A stretch of 48,065 nt of DNA from Pseudomonadota bacterium (GTDB taxonomy: Bacteria; Pseudomonadota; Gammaproteobacteria; Burkholderiales; Burkholderiaceae_E): the NCBI GenBank assembly GCA_023388075.1, contig JAEWGX010000069.1, forward strand, positions 1-48,065, written 5' to 3'. The first letter of the stretch is position 1, and each line of letters starts with the position of its first letter. A program made the translations under genes and the position numbers. The notes below the pieces were generated by a model, which was not told the origin of the DNA, did no database searches, and saw only the letters and a list, made by a program, of their open reading frames with translations. Below, in pieces: positions 36,337 to 43,264 of this stretch.

Positions 36337-36753
36337 ATGGCTAAGAAGCATGGTAATGCCAAGCCCTCAGAACTGACTGACGAGCAAGCCCGCAGAATCT
36401 ATGAGAACGCCAGGAAGGAGCGGGCTGCGATCACCGAACTTGAGGTAGACCGGATTGAGGAAGCCCACGCCCATGACGAGTTCGGAGTCGTCCGTCGCGT
36501 GTCCCTGATGGCACTGACCAGGCCCTGCGACGAGTTGTTCAAGGCCATCGATGACGACCGCGATGTTGCCGTTGGCTTCGCGGCAGTGCTGGACGGGCTC
36601 AACAGCTACGTAGATTGGCTAACCGCCGTTAAGGCCACGATGGAGACCGCGCGGGCTCGGCTGGTGGTGGGCTTGTGCGCCAGGGACGACGTCGAGCAGG
36701 TTATGGCTGAGGCGAAGCACGACAACGAGGCGACCGCTCATGGACAACATTGA
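36337..36753 (+). CDS. Unknown element protein, 138 residues
   Basis: I do not recognise this protein. It is charged and mostly helical (ELTDEQARRIYENARKER, ITELEVDRIEEAHAHDEFG), with a middle rich in Ala and Asp (DELFKAIDDDRDVAVGFAAV) and no signal or membrane segment. It has a strong ribosome-binding site (GGAGGA 9 nt before the ATG) and its 3' end overlaps the next gene by 14 bp, so the two are probably translated together. It lies between the integrase and the excisionase-like gene, where satellites often keep regulatory or accessory genes. Confidence 0.75.
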   Translation: MAKKHGNAKPSELTDEQARRIYENARKERAAITELEVDRIEEAHAHDEFGVVRRVSLMALTRPCDELFKAIDDDRDVAVGFAAVLDGLNSYVDWLTAVKATMETARARLVVGLCARDDVEQVMAEAKHDNEATAHGQH

Positions 36754-37009
36754 GTCCTTCCCCAGTCAAGCCGGGAATCAGTCGCGGTGGCACAGGATCG
36801 TCTCGGAGGGCGTCTATCAGCTTGACGCGCTGCTGGAGTTGATGATCGAGCAGAAGGACCATGACGGGTATGACTTGAAGATGCGGTCGCTCACCATCAG
36901 GGCGCGCCAGCTCAACGGCGCAGTCATGTCGTTGGTTGTCGACGGGGAGACGAACATCGAGGAGTGCGAGAACATCGTCTATGGGTTGACAGAGACGCAG
37001 GACGACTAG
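36740..37009 (+). CDS. Unknown element protein, 89 residues
   Basis: This is a small, acidic, helical protein without a recognised domain (VYQLDALLELMIEQKDHDGY, then LTIRARQLNGAVMSLVVDGE). Its start overlaps the previous gene by 14 bp and the next likely start is 41 bp downstream. The tight overlap and matching strand argue that it is real. Codon use is less GC-biased than in the chromosomal genes, as in the rest of the element. Confidence 0.65.
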   Translation: MDNIESFPSQAGNQSRWHRIVSEGVYQLDALLELMIEQKDHDGYDLKMRSLTIRARQLNGAVMSLVVDGETNIEECENIVYGLTETQDD

Positions 37010-37050
37010 GGCAGCCGCCGCGCCGCTTGTACGGGGCGCGGCCTCCGCAC

Positions 37051-37749
37051 ATGACCACTAAGAAGCCGAAGTACAAGCGAGACAGACACGGCCGCATCTC
37101 TGGCGGGACGGTTGTTGTCGACACCCTAGAAATGTTCAGAGAGGTCCACAGGGACGAGAAGATCGAGCGGGAGCTTGGTTCCATCGCAAGGATGGTTTTC
37201 ATCGACCGCAATGCCCAAGGCTATCCGGCTGAAGTACGGTTCGATGTCAAGGCGAAGGCCAGGCAGAACCTACGGGCGGCGCTCCGACATGCCGCCAAAG
37301 CCCGTACGGCGTTGATGACGGGTCAATCTGACCTTCTCTACGAGCTGGAGAAGACGCGTGCCCATCTTGAGCTTCAGACGGCTGCGGTCAAGTTCCGCCA
37401 GGCGTACATAAACGCTTTTCGAGTCAACCAGTCCAACCGTCGCCGAGGGCACGTTCAGACGAAGCTCGGTTCGCCCAAAGCAGGGACAAAGTCCGGCACG
37501 GATCATCTGGACCAGTACGCGAACGTTAGTCAGATCGTGGCGAATCTGGCCCGTCGGCGTGACGCCCTGGGTGACTGGACCCCTGCGCGGGAACTTTGGC
37601 CGGACGTCTACTCTACGCTCGATCTTATGCGACTGGAGCCTGAGGAAACGGCCGACGCGATCACCTACGATGCCGTTGGCGGCCGTACCGAGATCAAGTT
37701 CACGTCGTTCAAGGTCATGGTGTCCAGGTACCGCAAGTCCAAGAGTTAA
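37051..37749 (+). CDS. Unknown element protein, 232 residues
   Basis: This is a basic, helix-rich protein with no domain I can name. It starts MTTKKPKYKRDRHGRISGGT. A long amphipathic helical middle follows (ARQNLRAALRHAAKARTALM, LLYELEKTRAHLELQTAAV), and it ends basic (VMVSRYRKSKS). The ATG at 37051 is preferred over an in-frame GTG at 36964, which would overlap the previous gene; its Shine-Dalgarno is weak. It could bind nucleic acid, judging only from charge. The stop is followed by a 92-bp gap with direct repeats before the HTH gene. Confidence 0.7.
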   Translation: MTTKKPKYKRDRHGRISGGTVVVDTLEMFREVHRDEKIERELGSIARMVFIDRNAQGYPAEVRFDVKAKARQNLRAALRHAAKARTALMTGQSDLLYELEKTRAHLELQTAAVKFRQAYINAFRVNQSNRRRGHVQTKLGSPKAGTKSGTDHLDQYANVSQIVANLARRRDALGDWTPARELWPDVYSTLDLMRLEPEETADAITYDAVGGRTEIKFTSFKVMVSRYRKSKS

Positions 37750-37776
37750 CTAATCCCGGTTCCTGCGGCGACCCTT

Positions 37777-37798
37777 AATTCCGTTCGGACAATTCCGT
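37777..37798. repeat. Direct repeats before the excisionase-like gene
   Basis: AATTCCGT occurs at 37777-37784 and again at 37791-37798, spaced 14 bp, about 44 bp before the HTH gene start. A related ATTCC follows near 37811. They could be binding sites for the element's regulator; evidence is only the repetition and position. Confidence 0.35.
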
Positions 37799-37841
37799 CT
37801 ATTCGCTGGATTCCCCGGCGGACTTTAACGGAGCTGATGGA

Positions 37842-38057
37842 ATGGGAACGAGGTTGGTCTACACGATCCCCCAGGTGCGCGATGAGATGCAACTGGGAAA
37901 CACCAAGGTCTATGAAGAGATCAAAGATGGCCGTCTCAAGGCCTTCAAGGTCGGACGTCGCACGCTTGTAACGCACGATGCCTTGATGGCGTATCTGAAG
38001 CTCTGCGAGCAGGAAAGCAATCCGCCGAGCTATCAGTGCCTCACGCTGGGAGCGTAG
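37842..38057 (+). CDS. Excisionase/AlpA-like helix-turn-helix protein
   Basis: This is a 71-residue MerR-like HTH of the excisionase (HTH_17) type. The motif reads VYTIPQVRDEMQLGNTKVYE, then IKDGRLKAFKVGRRTLVTHD, with the wing and the alpha-helix ALMAYLKL. Such proteins direct excision or activate early genes in prophages and satellites; AlpA-like activators are the master inducers in many Gram-negative satellites. It starts the second gene run of the element, 6 bp before the next gene. Direct repeats lie upstream and may be its operator. Confidence 0.85.
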   Translation: MGTRLVYTIPQVRDEMQLGNTKVYEEIKDGRLKAFKVGRRTLVTHDALMAYLKLCEQESNPPSYQCLTLGA

Positions 38058-38063
38058 CCGACG

Positions 38064-38426
38064 ATGGAACAGCTCACTCTCAAAGAAAACGCCGGGGTGT
38101 TGGAAGCACCGCCGGCGGCTAAGGAAAACGCACTAGTCAGCCCCAATCTTAGCACCACCTTGCGTGCCGGAACCAAGCGCTGGAACGTCCTCCGGACTCT
38201 CTTGGAGAGACAGTCTCTAGACTGCTTTGAGGCCGTCCGCCACTGTCACGACTACGTGTTGCGCAGCACAGTCAGCGATCTTCAATCGCAGTTCGGAATC
38301 CGCATCGACCGAGAACTAGTCCAGGTGCCCAACTGCTTTGGCGGTGAAACGACCTGCGCCCGGTACTGGATCAGCGACGACCAGCGGGCACGAGCGATGG
38401 CACTGCTAGGGGAAGCGTCGCAATGA
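38064..38426 (+). CDS. Probable winged-HTH element protein, 120 residues
   Basis: After a variable N-terminus, residues about 36-110 have a winged-helix pattern (RAGTKRWNVLRTLLERQSLD, VLRSTVSDLQSQFGIRIDRE, CARYWISDDQRARAM). This resembles the helix-turn-helix proteins carried by other small integrated elements, where they sit beside replication or regulatory genes. The role here is unknown. It starts 6 bp after the excisionase-like gene and its stop overlaps the next ATG by 4 bp. Confidence 0.65.
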   Translation: MEQLTLKENAGVLEAPPAAKENALVSPNLSTTLRAGTKRWNVLRTLLERQSLDCFEAVRHCHDYVLRSTVSDLQSQFGIRIDRELVQVPNCFGGETTCARYWISDDQRARAMALLGEASQ

Positions 38427-38935
38427 AGCTTGCGCGCACAGAAGCCTCCTTTGCTGGCGATGGGGATTGGACGGTGAGCCAGAACGTCGTCTCGCTCAAG
38501 TCTGCTGAGCAGTGGGATATCAAGGTCGCCCCGGACAGTCTGCTTCGCGTTCCGAATGGGGACTATTCCTGCAAGTACCTTGGCCACGAAACCGCCCTCC
38601 TGTTCAACTCCGGCAAGATCATCTTGAAGTTCGAGGTCATGGACGGCCCGCATACCGGCCTGCGCCTCATCAAGCCTTACCGGGCAAAGAAGTTGATAGG
38701 GCGACCCGCCAAGGGAGGCCGCTTCGAGTTGGGCCGTTCGTCGGAACTGCTTCGGGATGTCGTCCGGCTAAACGACCTGAAGGTGCGACCCGATCGGCTT
38801 TCCCTACACTTCCTAACCCGCCGCCTATGGACTGTCAGGACGCGCACGGTCGAGAAGGACTACAAGCAGCGCCCGATTCCAGAACCGCTTATGTATTCGG
38901 TCATCGACCTGATCGTAGAGGCGGAGACAGGCTGA
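38423..38935 (+). CDS. Unknown element protein, 170 residues, beta-rich
   Basis: The protein has a strand-rich middle (VPNGDYSCKYLGHETALLFN, GKIILKFEVMDGPHTGLRLI) that looks like a small barrel, then a basic segment (KPYRAKKLIGRPAKGGRFEL) and a conserved-looking end (RPDRLSLHFLTRRLWTVRTR). This layout recalls OB-fold-like or ssDNA-binding phage proteins of unknown function, but I cannot assign a family. The start overlaps the previous stop (ATGA). If the element has a replication function of its own, this and the gene before it are the best candidates. Confidence 0.65.
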   Translation: MKLARTEASFAGDGDWTVSQNVVSLKSAEQWDIKVAPDSLLRVPNGDYSCKYLGHETALLFNSGKIILKFEVMDGPHTGLRLIKPYRAKKLIGRPAKGGRFELGRSSELLRDVVRLNDLKVRPDRLSLHFLTRRLWTVRTRTVEKDYKQRPIPEPLMYSVIDLIVEAETG

Positions 38936-38964
38936 AATGATCGTGGGCACCTCTAAGCAGTAGC

Positions 38965-38994
38965 AATACCAATACCTTCACCAATACCAGTACC
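38965..38994. repeat. Degenerate tandem hexamer (AATACC)n
   Basis: Five consecutive hexamers read AATACC, AATACC, TTCACC, AATACC, AGTACC, in the 231-bp gap after the unknown 170-residue gene. Short iterated sequences near putative replication genes can be origin iterons. No AT-rich stretch or gene product supporting that was identified. Confidence 0.4.
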
Positions 38995-39166
38995 CGCTTC
39001 AAATGCCCAGGAACCGCATGGACTGGACGATTGCAGGCAGGTGCGTGGCAACGAGTTGGCCAGAACTTAAAGCGAGCGGCCGACATTCAAACTTGCAATC
39101 AGCCCGCACCCCGAGGTTCAGCGATGGATCTCGGGGGTTCAAATGCCCGCATTAAAGGATCAACAG

Positions 39167-39424
39167 ATGAACGACCACGACCGAATGAATCGCACGTACC
39201 AAGCGCTCGCAATCGCAGCCACGGAAATGTTCGGCGCCTGGCTTGACTCGCTCCCTGACGACGAACGCGAAGACCTTGTGGCCGAGTTCCACAACGGCGC
39301 GGGTGCGGGAATCCGACTGCTGTTCGCCGACGACAAGCGCATGGCGCAGCTGACGTTCCTACGTTTGGCCCGCAGCGGCGACGTCGACACCATCGGCGAA
39401 GTAGTGCTGGCGAGAGCGAAGTAA
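39167..39424 (+). CDS. Unknown element protein, 85 residues
   Basis: This is a short, helical, acidic protein (YQALAIAATEMFGAWLDSLP, DDEREDLVAEFHNGAGAGIR, TFLRLARSGDVDTIGEVVLA) with no recognised domain. AAAGGA lies 9 nt before the ATG at 39167; an in-frame ATG 24 bp upstream (39143) is an alternative. It is the last gene before the candidate regulatory repeat and the head-gene operon. Confidence 0.6.
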   Translation: MNDHDRMNRTYQALAIAATEMFGAWLDSLPDDEREDLVAEFHNGAGAGIRLLFADDKRMAQLTFLRLARSGDVDTIGEVVLARAK

Positions 39425-39483
39425 GGACGACTCCTGTCCGCTGATATTCGCGCATGACTTTTCGATAAGCGGGTGCGGCAGAT

Positions 39484-39519
39484 CGCGTGAATACGGCATT
39501 CCTCCGTGGTATACACGCG
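39484..39519. promoter_or_regulatory. Inverted repeat upstream of the capsid gene (candidate operator)
   Basis: CGCGTGAATAC (39484-39494) and GTATACACGCG (39509-39519) are inverted copies matching at 10 of 11 bases, with a 14-bp spacer. The repeat ends 24 bp before the capsid start and its right arm contains a -10-like TATACA. It is well placed to bind a dimeric regulator controlling the whole head and packaging operon. Confidence 0.55.
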
Positions 39520-39543
39520 GGAGAACTTAACTAGGATTCGAAC

Positions 39544-40776
39544 TTGAACATCGCCAGTATCCGTGAACAGCGCGCCGGCAAAGTCGCCGAGATGCGCGCC
39601 CTTGTCGCCAAAGCCGAAACCGAGAAGCGCCAACTGAATTTAGCCGAGCAGAAGCAGTTCGACTCGATGAAGGCGGAGGTGACTGACCTGGAAGGCCAAG
39701 AGGCCCGCGCGCAGTTCCTGGCGGATGCCGAACGCCGCATGACTGGCGAGCCGGTGGGCGACAAGTCGTTCGCGACGCTCCAGTCGCAGGTCTCTGTGGT
39801 CGAGGTGATTCGCGCCCAGATGGAAGGCCGGGCCCTGGCCGGCGCAGCGGCAGAGTACGCCATCGAAACTGAGCGGCGTACCGGTAGGAAGGCGCAGGGC
39901 GCGTACGTTCCGATGTCGGCGCTGGAGAAGCGGGTGAGTACCACATCCTCCGCGGCGGAAGTCGTTGGAACGAACCACAGGCCGGACTTGTACATCGATC
40001 CGCTGCGCAACGCGCTCCTTGCCCGCCGGCTTGGTGTTCGCGTCCTGTCTGGTTTGACGGGCAACGTGTCGATCCCGAAGCACCAGACGTCGATGACGAC
40101 CGGCTGGGTCGCCCAGGATGCGGCGCTGGCCCCGTCGGATATGGCGTTCGATCCGGTTACGCTCTCGCCGAAGCATGCCGGCGGCATGACGGAACTGTCG
40201 CGGCAGTTGATTCAGCAGTCCAGCCCCGACATCGAGGATCTCGTCCGATCCGACCTGGCGGCCATGCTGGCGCAGGCGATCGACTCCGCGATCATCCAAG
40301 GCGGCGGATCCAACGAGCCGGACGGAATCCTGGAGATCGCCGGCAGTCAGCCGGGAACCTTGGCAACGCCGACGTGGGCGCAGGTCCAGGGGATGATCGA
40401 GCTGCTCGAGTTGGCGAACGTATCGAGCGCAGTCTGGCTTACTGAGCCGAGTTCCGCTCGGGTGCTGCGCACGAAGCTGAAGGACAGCGTTGCCGGCGCG
40501 GGTTACCTGCTTGAAGGTGGGCGCATGGCTGACCTGCCGGCCTATGTCACAAATCAGGTACCGGTCTTCAACGAGAGCCCCGGCGCTGGCACGGTCATCC
40601 TCGGCGATTTCTCGCAGGCGCTGCTGGGCATCTGGAGCGAGATCGACATCCTGGTCAACCCGTACGCCGAAACCGCGTACACCAAGGGCAACGTCCTGGT
40701 GCGCGCGATGAGCACGGTTGACATCGCGTTCCGGCATCCTCAGGCATTCGTCATCGCCCAAGACTTGCCGTTCTGA
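39544..40776 (+). CDS. HK97-family major capsid protein
   Basis: The 410-residue product has an HK97-type layout. An N-terminal coiled-coil scaffold region (about 1-100: IREQRAGKVAEMRALVAKAE, then EVTDLEGQEARAQFL) is probably removed by the prohead protease. The capsid fold follows (LARRLGVRVLSGLTGNVSIP, LSRQLIQQSSPDIEDLVRSD, VILGDFSQALLGIWSEIDIL, AFRHPQAFVIAQDLPF-type end). It starts at TTG, with AGGA 7 nt upstream; no better ATG precedes the conserved N-terminus. It leads the head operon and its stop overlaps the protease start. In typical tailed phages capsid comes last in this group, so the order is reversed. Confidence 0.92.
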   Translation: MNIASIREQRAGKVAEMRALVAKAETEKRQLNLAEQKQFDSMKAEVTDLEGQEARAQFLADAERRMTGEPVGDKSFATLQSQVSVVEVIRAQMEGRALAGAAAEYAIETERRTGRKAQGAYVPMSALEKRVSTTSSAAEVVGTNHRPDLYIDPLRNALLARRLGVRVLSGLTGNVSIPKHQTSMTTGWVAQDAALAPSDMAFDPVTLSPKHAGGMTELSRQLIQQSSPDIEDLVRSDLAAMLAQAIDSAIIQGGGSNEPDGILEIAGSQPGTLATPTWAQVQGMIELLELANVSSAVWLTEPSSARVLRTKLKDSVAGAGYLLEGGRMADLPAYVTNQVPVFNESPGAGTVILGDFSQALLGIWSEIDILVNPYAETAYTKGNVLVRAMSTVDIAFRHPQAFVIAQDLPF

Positions 40777-41294
40777 TGGAAGTCCGCACCGGCACCCTGA
40801 AGGCCGCATCTCCCGGGCAACTAACCGGATACGCGGCGGTCTTCAACTCCGAAGCACGGTTGGGCGACTTCGCCGAGATCGTGCGCCGGGGTGCCTTCGC
40901 GGACTTGAGCCGGAACATCAAGGCGCTGTACCACCACGATTCCCGTGCCTTGCTTGGGAGTACGGCGGCGGGCACCTTGAAGGTACAAGAGGATGATCAT
41001 GGACTCCGGTTCGATCTTCGCCTTCCTGATACTTCACATGGTCGCGACCTGGCCGTCCTGGTCGAGCGTGGCGATGTCGCCGGCTGCTCTTTCGGCTTTG
41101 TTGTCCCGGAAGGTGGCGACCGATGGGAAGAACGAAACGGCGGGGAGTGGCTGAGAGAGTTGCTGAAGGTCGACCTTCACGAGATCACGCTGACCGCTGA
41201 TCCGGCTTACCCGGACACGACGGTGGCCAAGCGCAGCCGTCCGCAGATCATCACCCTTAGCACGCACGCGCTCTGGTTGCAGACATGCGCCTAG
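40776..41294 (+). CDS. HK97-family prohead protease
   Basis: This is a 172-residue serine protease of the HK97 prohead protease (U35/S78) type. It begins with a strand pattern (GQLTGYAAVFNSEARLGDFA). The catalytic His is in IKALYHHD (H53 or H54) and the Ser is in VAGCSFGF (S105). A conserved end reads LKVDLHEITLTADPAYPDT. It removes the capsid scaffold domain during prohead maturation. The ATG overlaps the capsid stop (TGATG), and the portal gene overlaps its end by 10 bp. Confidence 0.93.
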   Translation: MEVRTGTLKAASPGQLTGYAAVFNSEARLGDFAEIVRRGAFADLSRNIKALYHHDSRALLGSTAAGTLKVQEDDHGLRFDLRLPDTSHGRDLAVLVERGDVAGCSFGFVVPEGGDRWEERNGGEWLRELLKVDLHEITLTADPAYPDTTVAKRSRPQIITLSTHALWLQTCA

Positions 41295-42421
41295 TCGAGC
41301 GGATCGCGTCCCGATTCGGATTCGAGAAGCGCAGCATCCCGAGCGACCCCTACTGGTCCAACTTCGCCGCGCTACGAACAGGCGCGGTGACGCCGCAGCG
41401 TGCCGAATCCGTCTCTGCCGTATACGCCTGCGTGTCGGCAGTCTCCGAGACCATCGCCAGCCTGCCGCTGATCCTGTATCGAAGGACCGACGAGGAAGGC
41501 CGTGAACGCGCGAGCGGGCATCCGCTGTACCGTGTCCTTCACGAACAGCCCAACGATCGGCAGACGGCGCTAGAGTTTCGTGAGCAACTACAAGCCGCTG
41601 TGCTCCTGCGTGGCAACGCCTATGCCGAGATCCTGCGCGGAACCGATGGCCAGGTCCGCAGCCTGATCCCCATCCATCCCGAGCGCATGACGGTGGTCGA
41701 GTTGGATACCGGGCGCCTGGCATTCGACGTCGCCGACGGCAAGGGCCGGATGCGCCGGCTGCTCCAAGAGGAAGTATTCCACCTGCGCCATCGCAGCGAT
41801 AACGGCATCATCGGCGTGTCGCCGATCCAGGCGGCACGGGAGGTGCTTGAACTGGCTATTGCCGAGCGCGACCACGGCAACGCCACTTTCATCAACGGCA
41901 CCCGGTTGACCGGCATCCTTCAGGCGTCGGGGCACCTGACCGACGAGCAAATGGCTCGGCTCCGCAGTGCTTGGGATTCTCGGTACGCCGGTACTGCAAA
42001 CCACGGTCAAACCGCCGTACTCGCTACCGGGCTTGAGTTCAAGCCGATCTCGATGACTTTGGAGGATGCCGAGTGGATCGCCGCACGGCAGTTCTCCGTC
42101 GAGGAAGTTGCCCGGCTGTTCCGCGTGCCGCCCACCGTCATCGGTGACCTGCGCCACGGCAACTATTCGAACAGCGTGGAGATGGCGCGCCAGTTCGTGA
42201 CCCTGACCCTGCGCCGGCACTTGGCTGCTTGGGAACAGGCCATCGCACGCCAACTGCTGACCGAGGCCGGGCGCCGCACATACTTCGCCGAGCATTCGGT
42301 CGAGGGCCTGCTGCGCGGGGATAGCATCACGCGCGCCCAGTTCTACTCCAAGGCAATTGCCGACGGTTGGATGTCCACTGACGAGGTGCGCCGTCTGGAG
42401 AACCTGCCGAGGCGCGCGTGA
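41285..42421 (+). CDS. HK97-family portal protein
   Basis: The 378-residue product forms the dodecameric portal at one capsid vertex, through which DNA enters. Visible family segments are VYACVSAVSETIASLPLILY (about 45-64), GNAYAEILRGTDGQVRSLIP, HRSDNGIIGVSPIQAAREVL, VEEVARLFRVPPTVIGDLRH and NYSNSVEMARQFVTLTLRR. The length is at the short end for HK97-type portals (about 380-430). The start overlaps the protease gene and the stop overlaps the HNH gene, so this is one translation-coupled operon. No head-tail connector gene follows directly. Confidence 0.94.
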   Translation: MRLVERIASRFGFEKRSIPSDPYWSNFAALRTGAVTPQRAESVSAVYACVSAVSETIASLPLILYRRTDEEGRERASGHPLYRVLHEQPNDRQTALEFREQLQAAVLLRGNAYAEILRGTDGQVRSLIPIHPERMTVVELDTGRLAFDVADGKGRMRRLLQEEVFHLRHRSDNGIIGVSPIQAAREVLELAIAERDHGNATFINGTRLTGILQASGHLTDEQMARLRSAWDSRYAGTANHGQTAVLATGLEFKPISMTLEDAEWIAARQFSVEEVARLFRVPPTVIGDLRHGNYSNSVEMARQFVTLTLRRHLAAWEQAIARQLLTEAGRRTYFAEHSVEGLLRGDSITRAQFYSKAIADGWMSTDEVRRLENLPRRA

Positions 42422-42837
42422 GCAAACGCACCGGGCGCGACGCCGACCCCAGGCGCACCATCCCGTTAAACACTGCCCGATGGCAGCGGCTGCGGCGACT
42501 GGTACTGGCCGATTCCCCGTTGTGCGCCCACTGCTATCAGAGAGGGCTGATCGTCCCGGCCACGGACGTGGACCACGTTTCCGGCGATCCCAGCGACAAC
42601 AGCCAGTCCGCGTTGCAAAGCCTCTGCCACACCTGTCATAGCCGCAAGACGGCTGCCGACCACGGCAAGCGCGTGGCTCAAGGCTGCGACATCGACGGCA
42701 TCCCGCTGGACCCGGCGCACCCGTGGCGGATCGCGAAAAATCGCCAGCAACCGAGCGCGCTAGACCGCCCGCGCCGTCTTCCTTTACCGCTAAGTCCAGA
42801 GCAGGATCATGATGCGACCCCGTTCCCCCCGCAGTGA
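42418..42837 (+). CDS. HNH endonuclease of the packaging module
   Basis: This is a 139-residue HNH nuclease. The zinc pair C36-x-x-C39 (LCAHCYQRG), DH at 52-53 (VDHVSGDPSDN), and the second pair C70-x-x-C73-H74 (LCHTCHSRKT) form the complete motif. HNH proteins beside terminase genes in HK97-type phages act with the terminase in specific cutting at cos sites, so cos packaging is predicted. The Pro-rich C-terminus overlaps the small terminase gene by 29 bp. The GTG start overlaps the portal stop (GTGA). Confidence 0.92.
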   Translation: MSKRTGRDADPRRTIPLNTARWQRLRRLVLADSPLCAHCYQRGLIVPATDVDHVSGDPSDNSQSALQSLCHTCHSRKTAADHGKRVAQGCDIDGIPLDPAHPWRIAKNRQQPSALDRPRRLPLPLSPEQDHDATPFPPQ

Positions 42838-43264
42838 CAGCGCGGCAGCGGCCGTGAGAGCCGCTCAGAGCGCCGCTCTGAGTCCGCCGAACCCTCCTGC
42901 CCATGTGACCCTTCCGGACGCCTGTAGGCCCTTCTGGACGGCTCTAATGCGCAACCGGCCGCGCGACCGGTGGAACGACGCCGACCTGGCCATCGCTGCC
43001 CAGCTGGCGCGGGCACAGTACGCCATCGAAAGACTCTTGGGCGAGATCGACGTCGAGGGCGACATGATCGCGGGCAAGGTGAACCCCAAGCACCGCCTAG
43101 TCGAGACTCTGAGCCGGCGGGTGATGGCTCAGGCAACCCTCCTTCACGTCCACCCGGAAGCGACCCAGGGCCGCGCCCGCGACGCCGGCAAGAAGTTGGC
43201 CGCCGAGGTGGACGCTCGCAATGCCGAGCCCGACGATCTCATCCCGGTGCTGCGGGCGGTGTGA
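42809..43264 (+). CDS. terS: Phage terminase small subunit, P27 family
   Basis: The 151-residue product is a P27-type TerS, which recognises the packaging site. Typical segments are PPNPPAHVTLPDACRPFWTA, DRWNDADLAIAAQLARAQYA and LVETLSRRVMAQATLLHVHP. The start is ATG 42809 (a second ATG follows directly), overlapping the HNH gene, with AGGA shortly upstream. Its own TerS gives the element independent packaging specificity. Whether that differs from the helper phage cannot be known here. The stop overlaps the large terminase GTG. Confidence 0.9.
   Translation: MMRPRSPRSDSAAAAVRAAQSAALSPPNPPAHVTLPDACRPFWTALMRNRPRDRWNDADLAIAAQLARAQYAIERLLGEIDVEGDMIAGKVNPKHRLVETLSRRVMAQATLLHVHPEATQGRARDAGKKLAAEVDARNAEPDDLIPVLRAV

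Noticed and set aside
38937..39155. Small frame after the 170-residue gene, interrupted by an internal TAG
   Set aside because: The stop divides it into an 8-residue peptide and a frame without a ribosome-binding site. The hexamer repeat lies inside it, and nothing suggests amber recoding.
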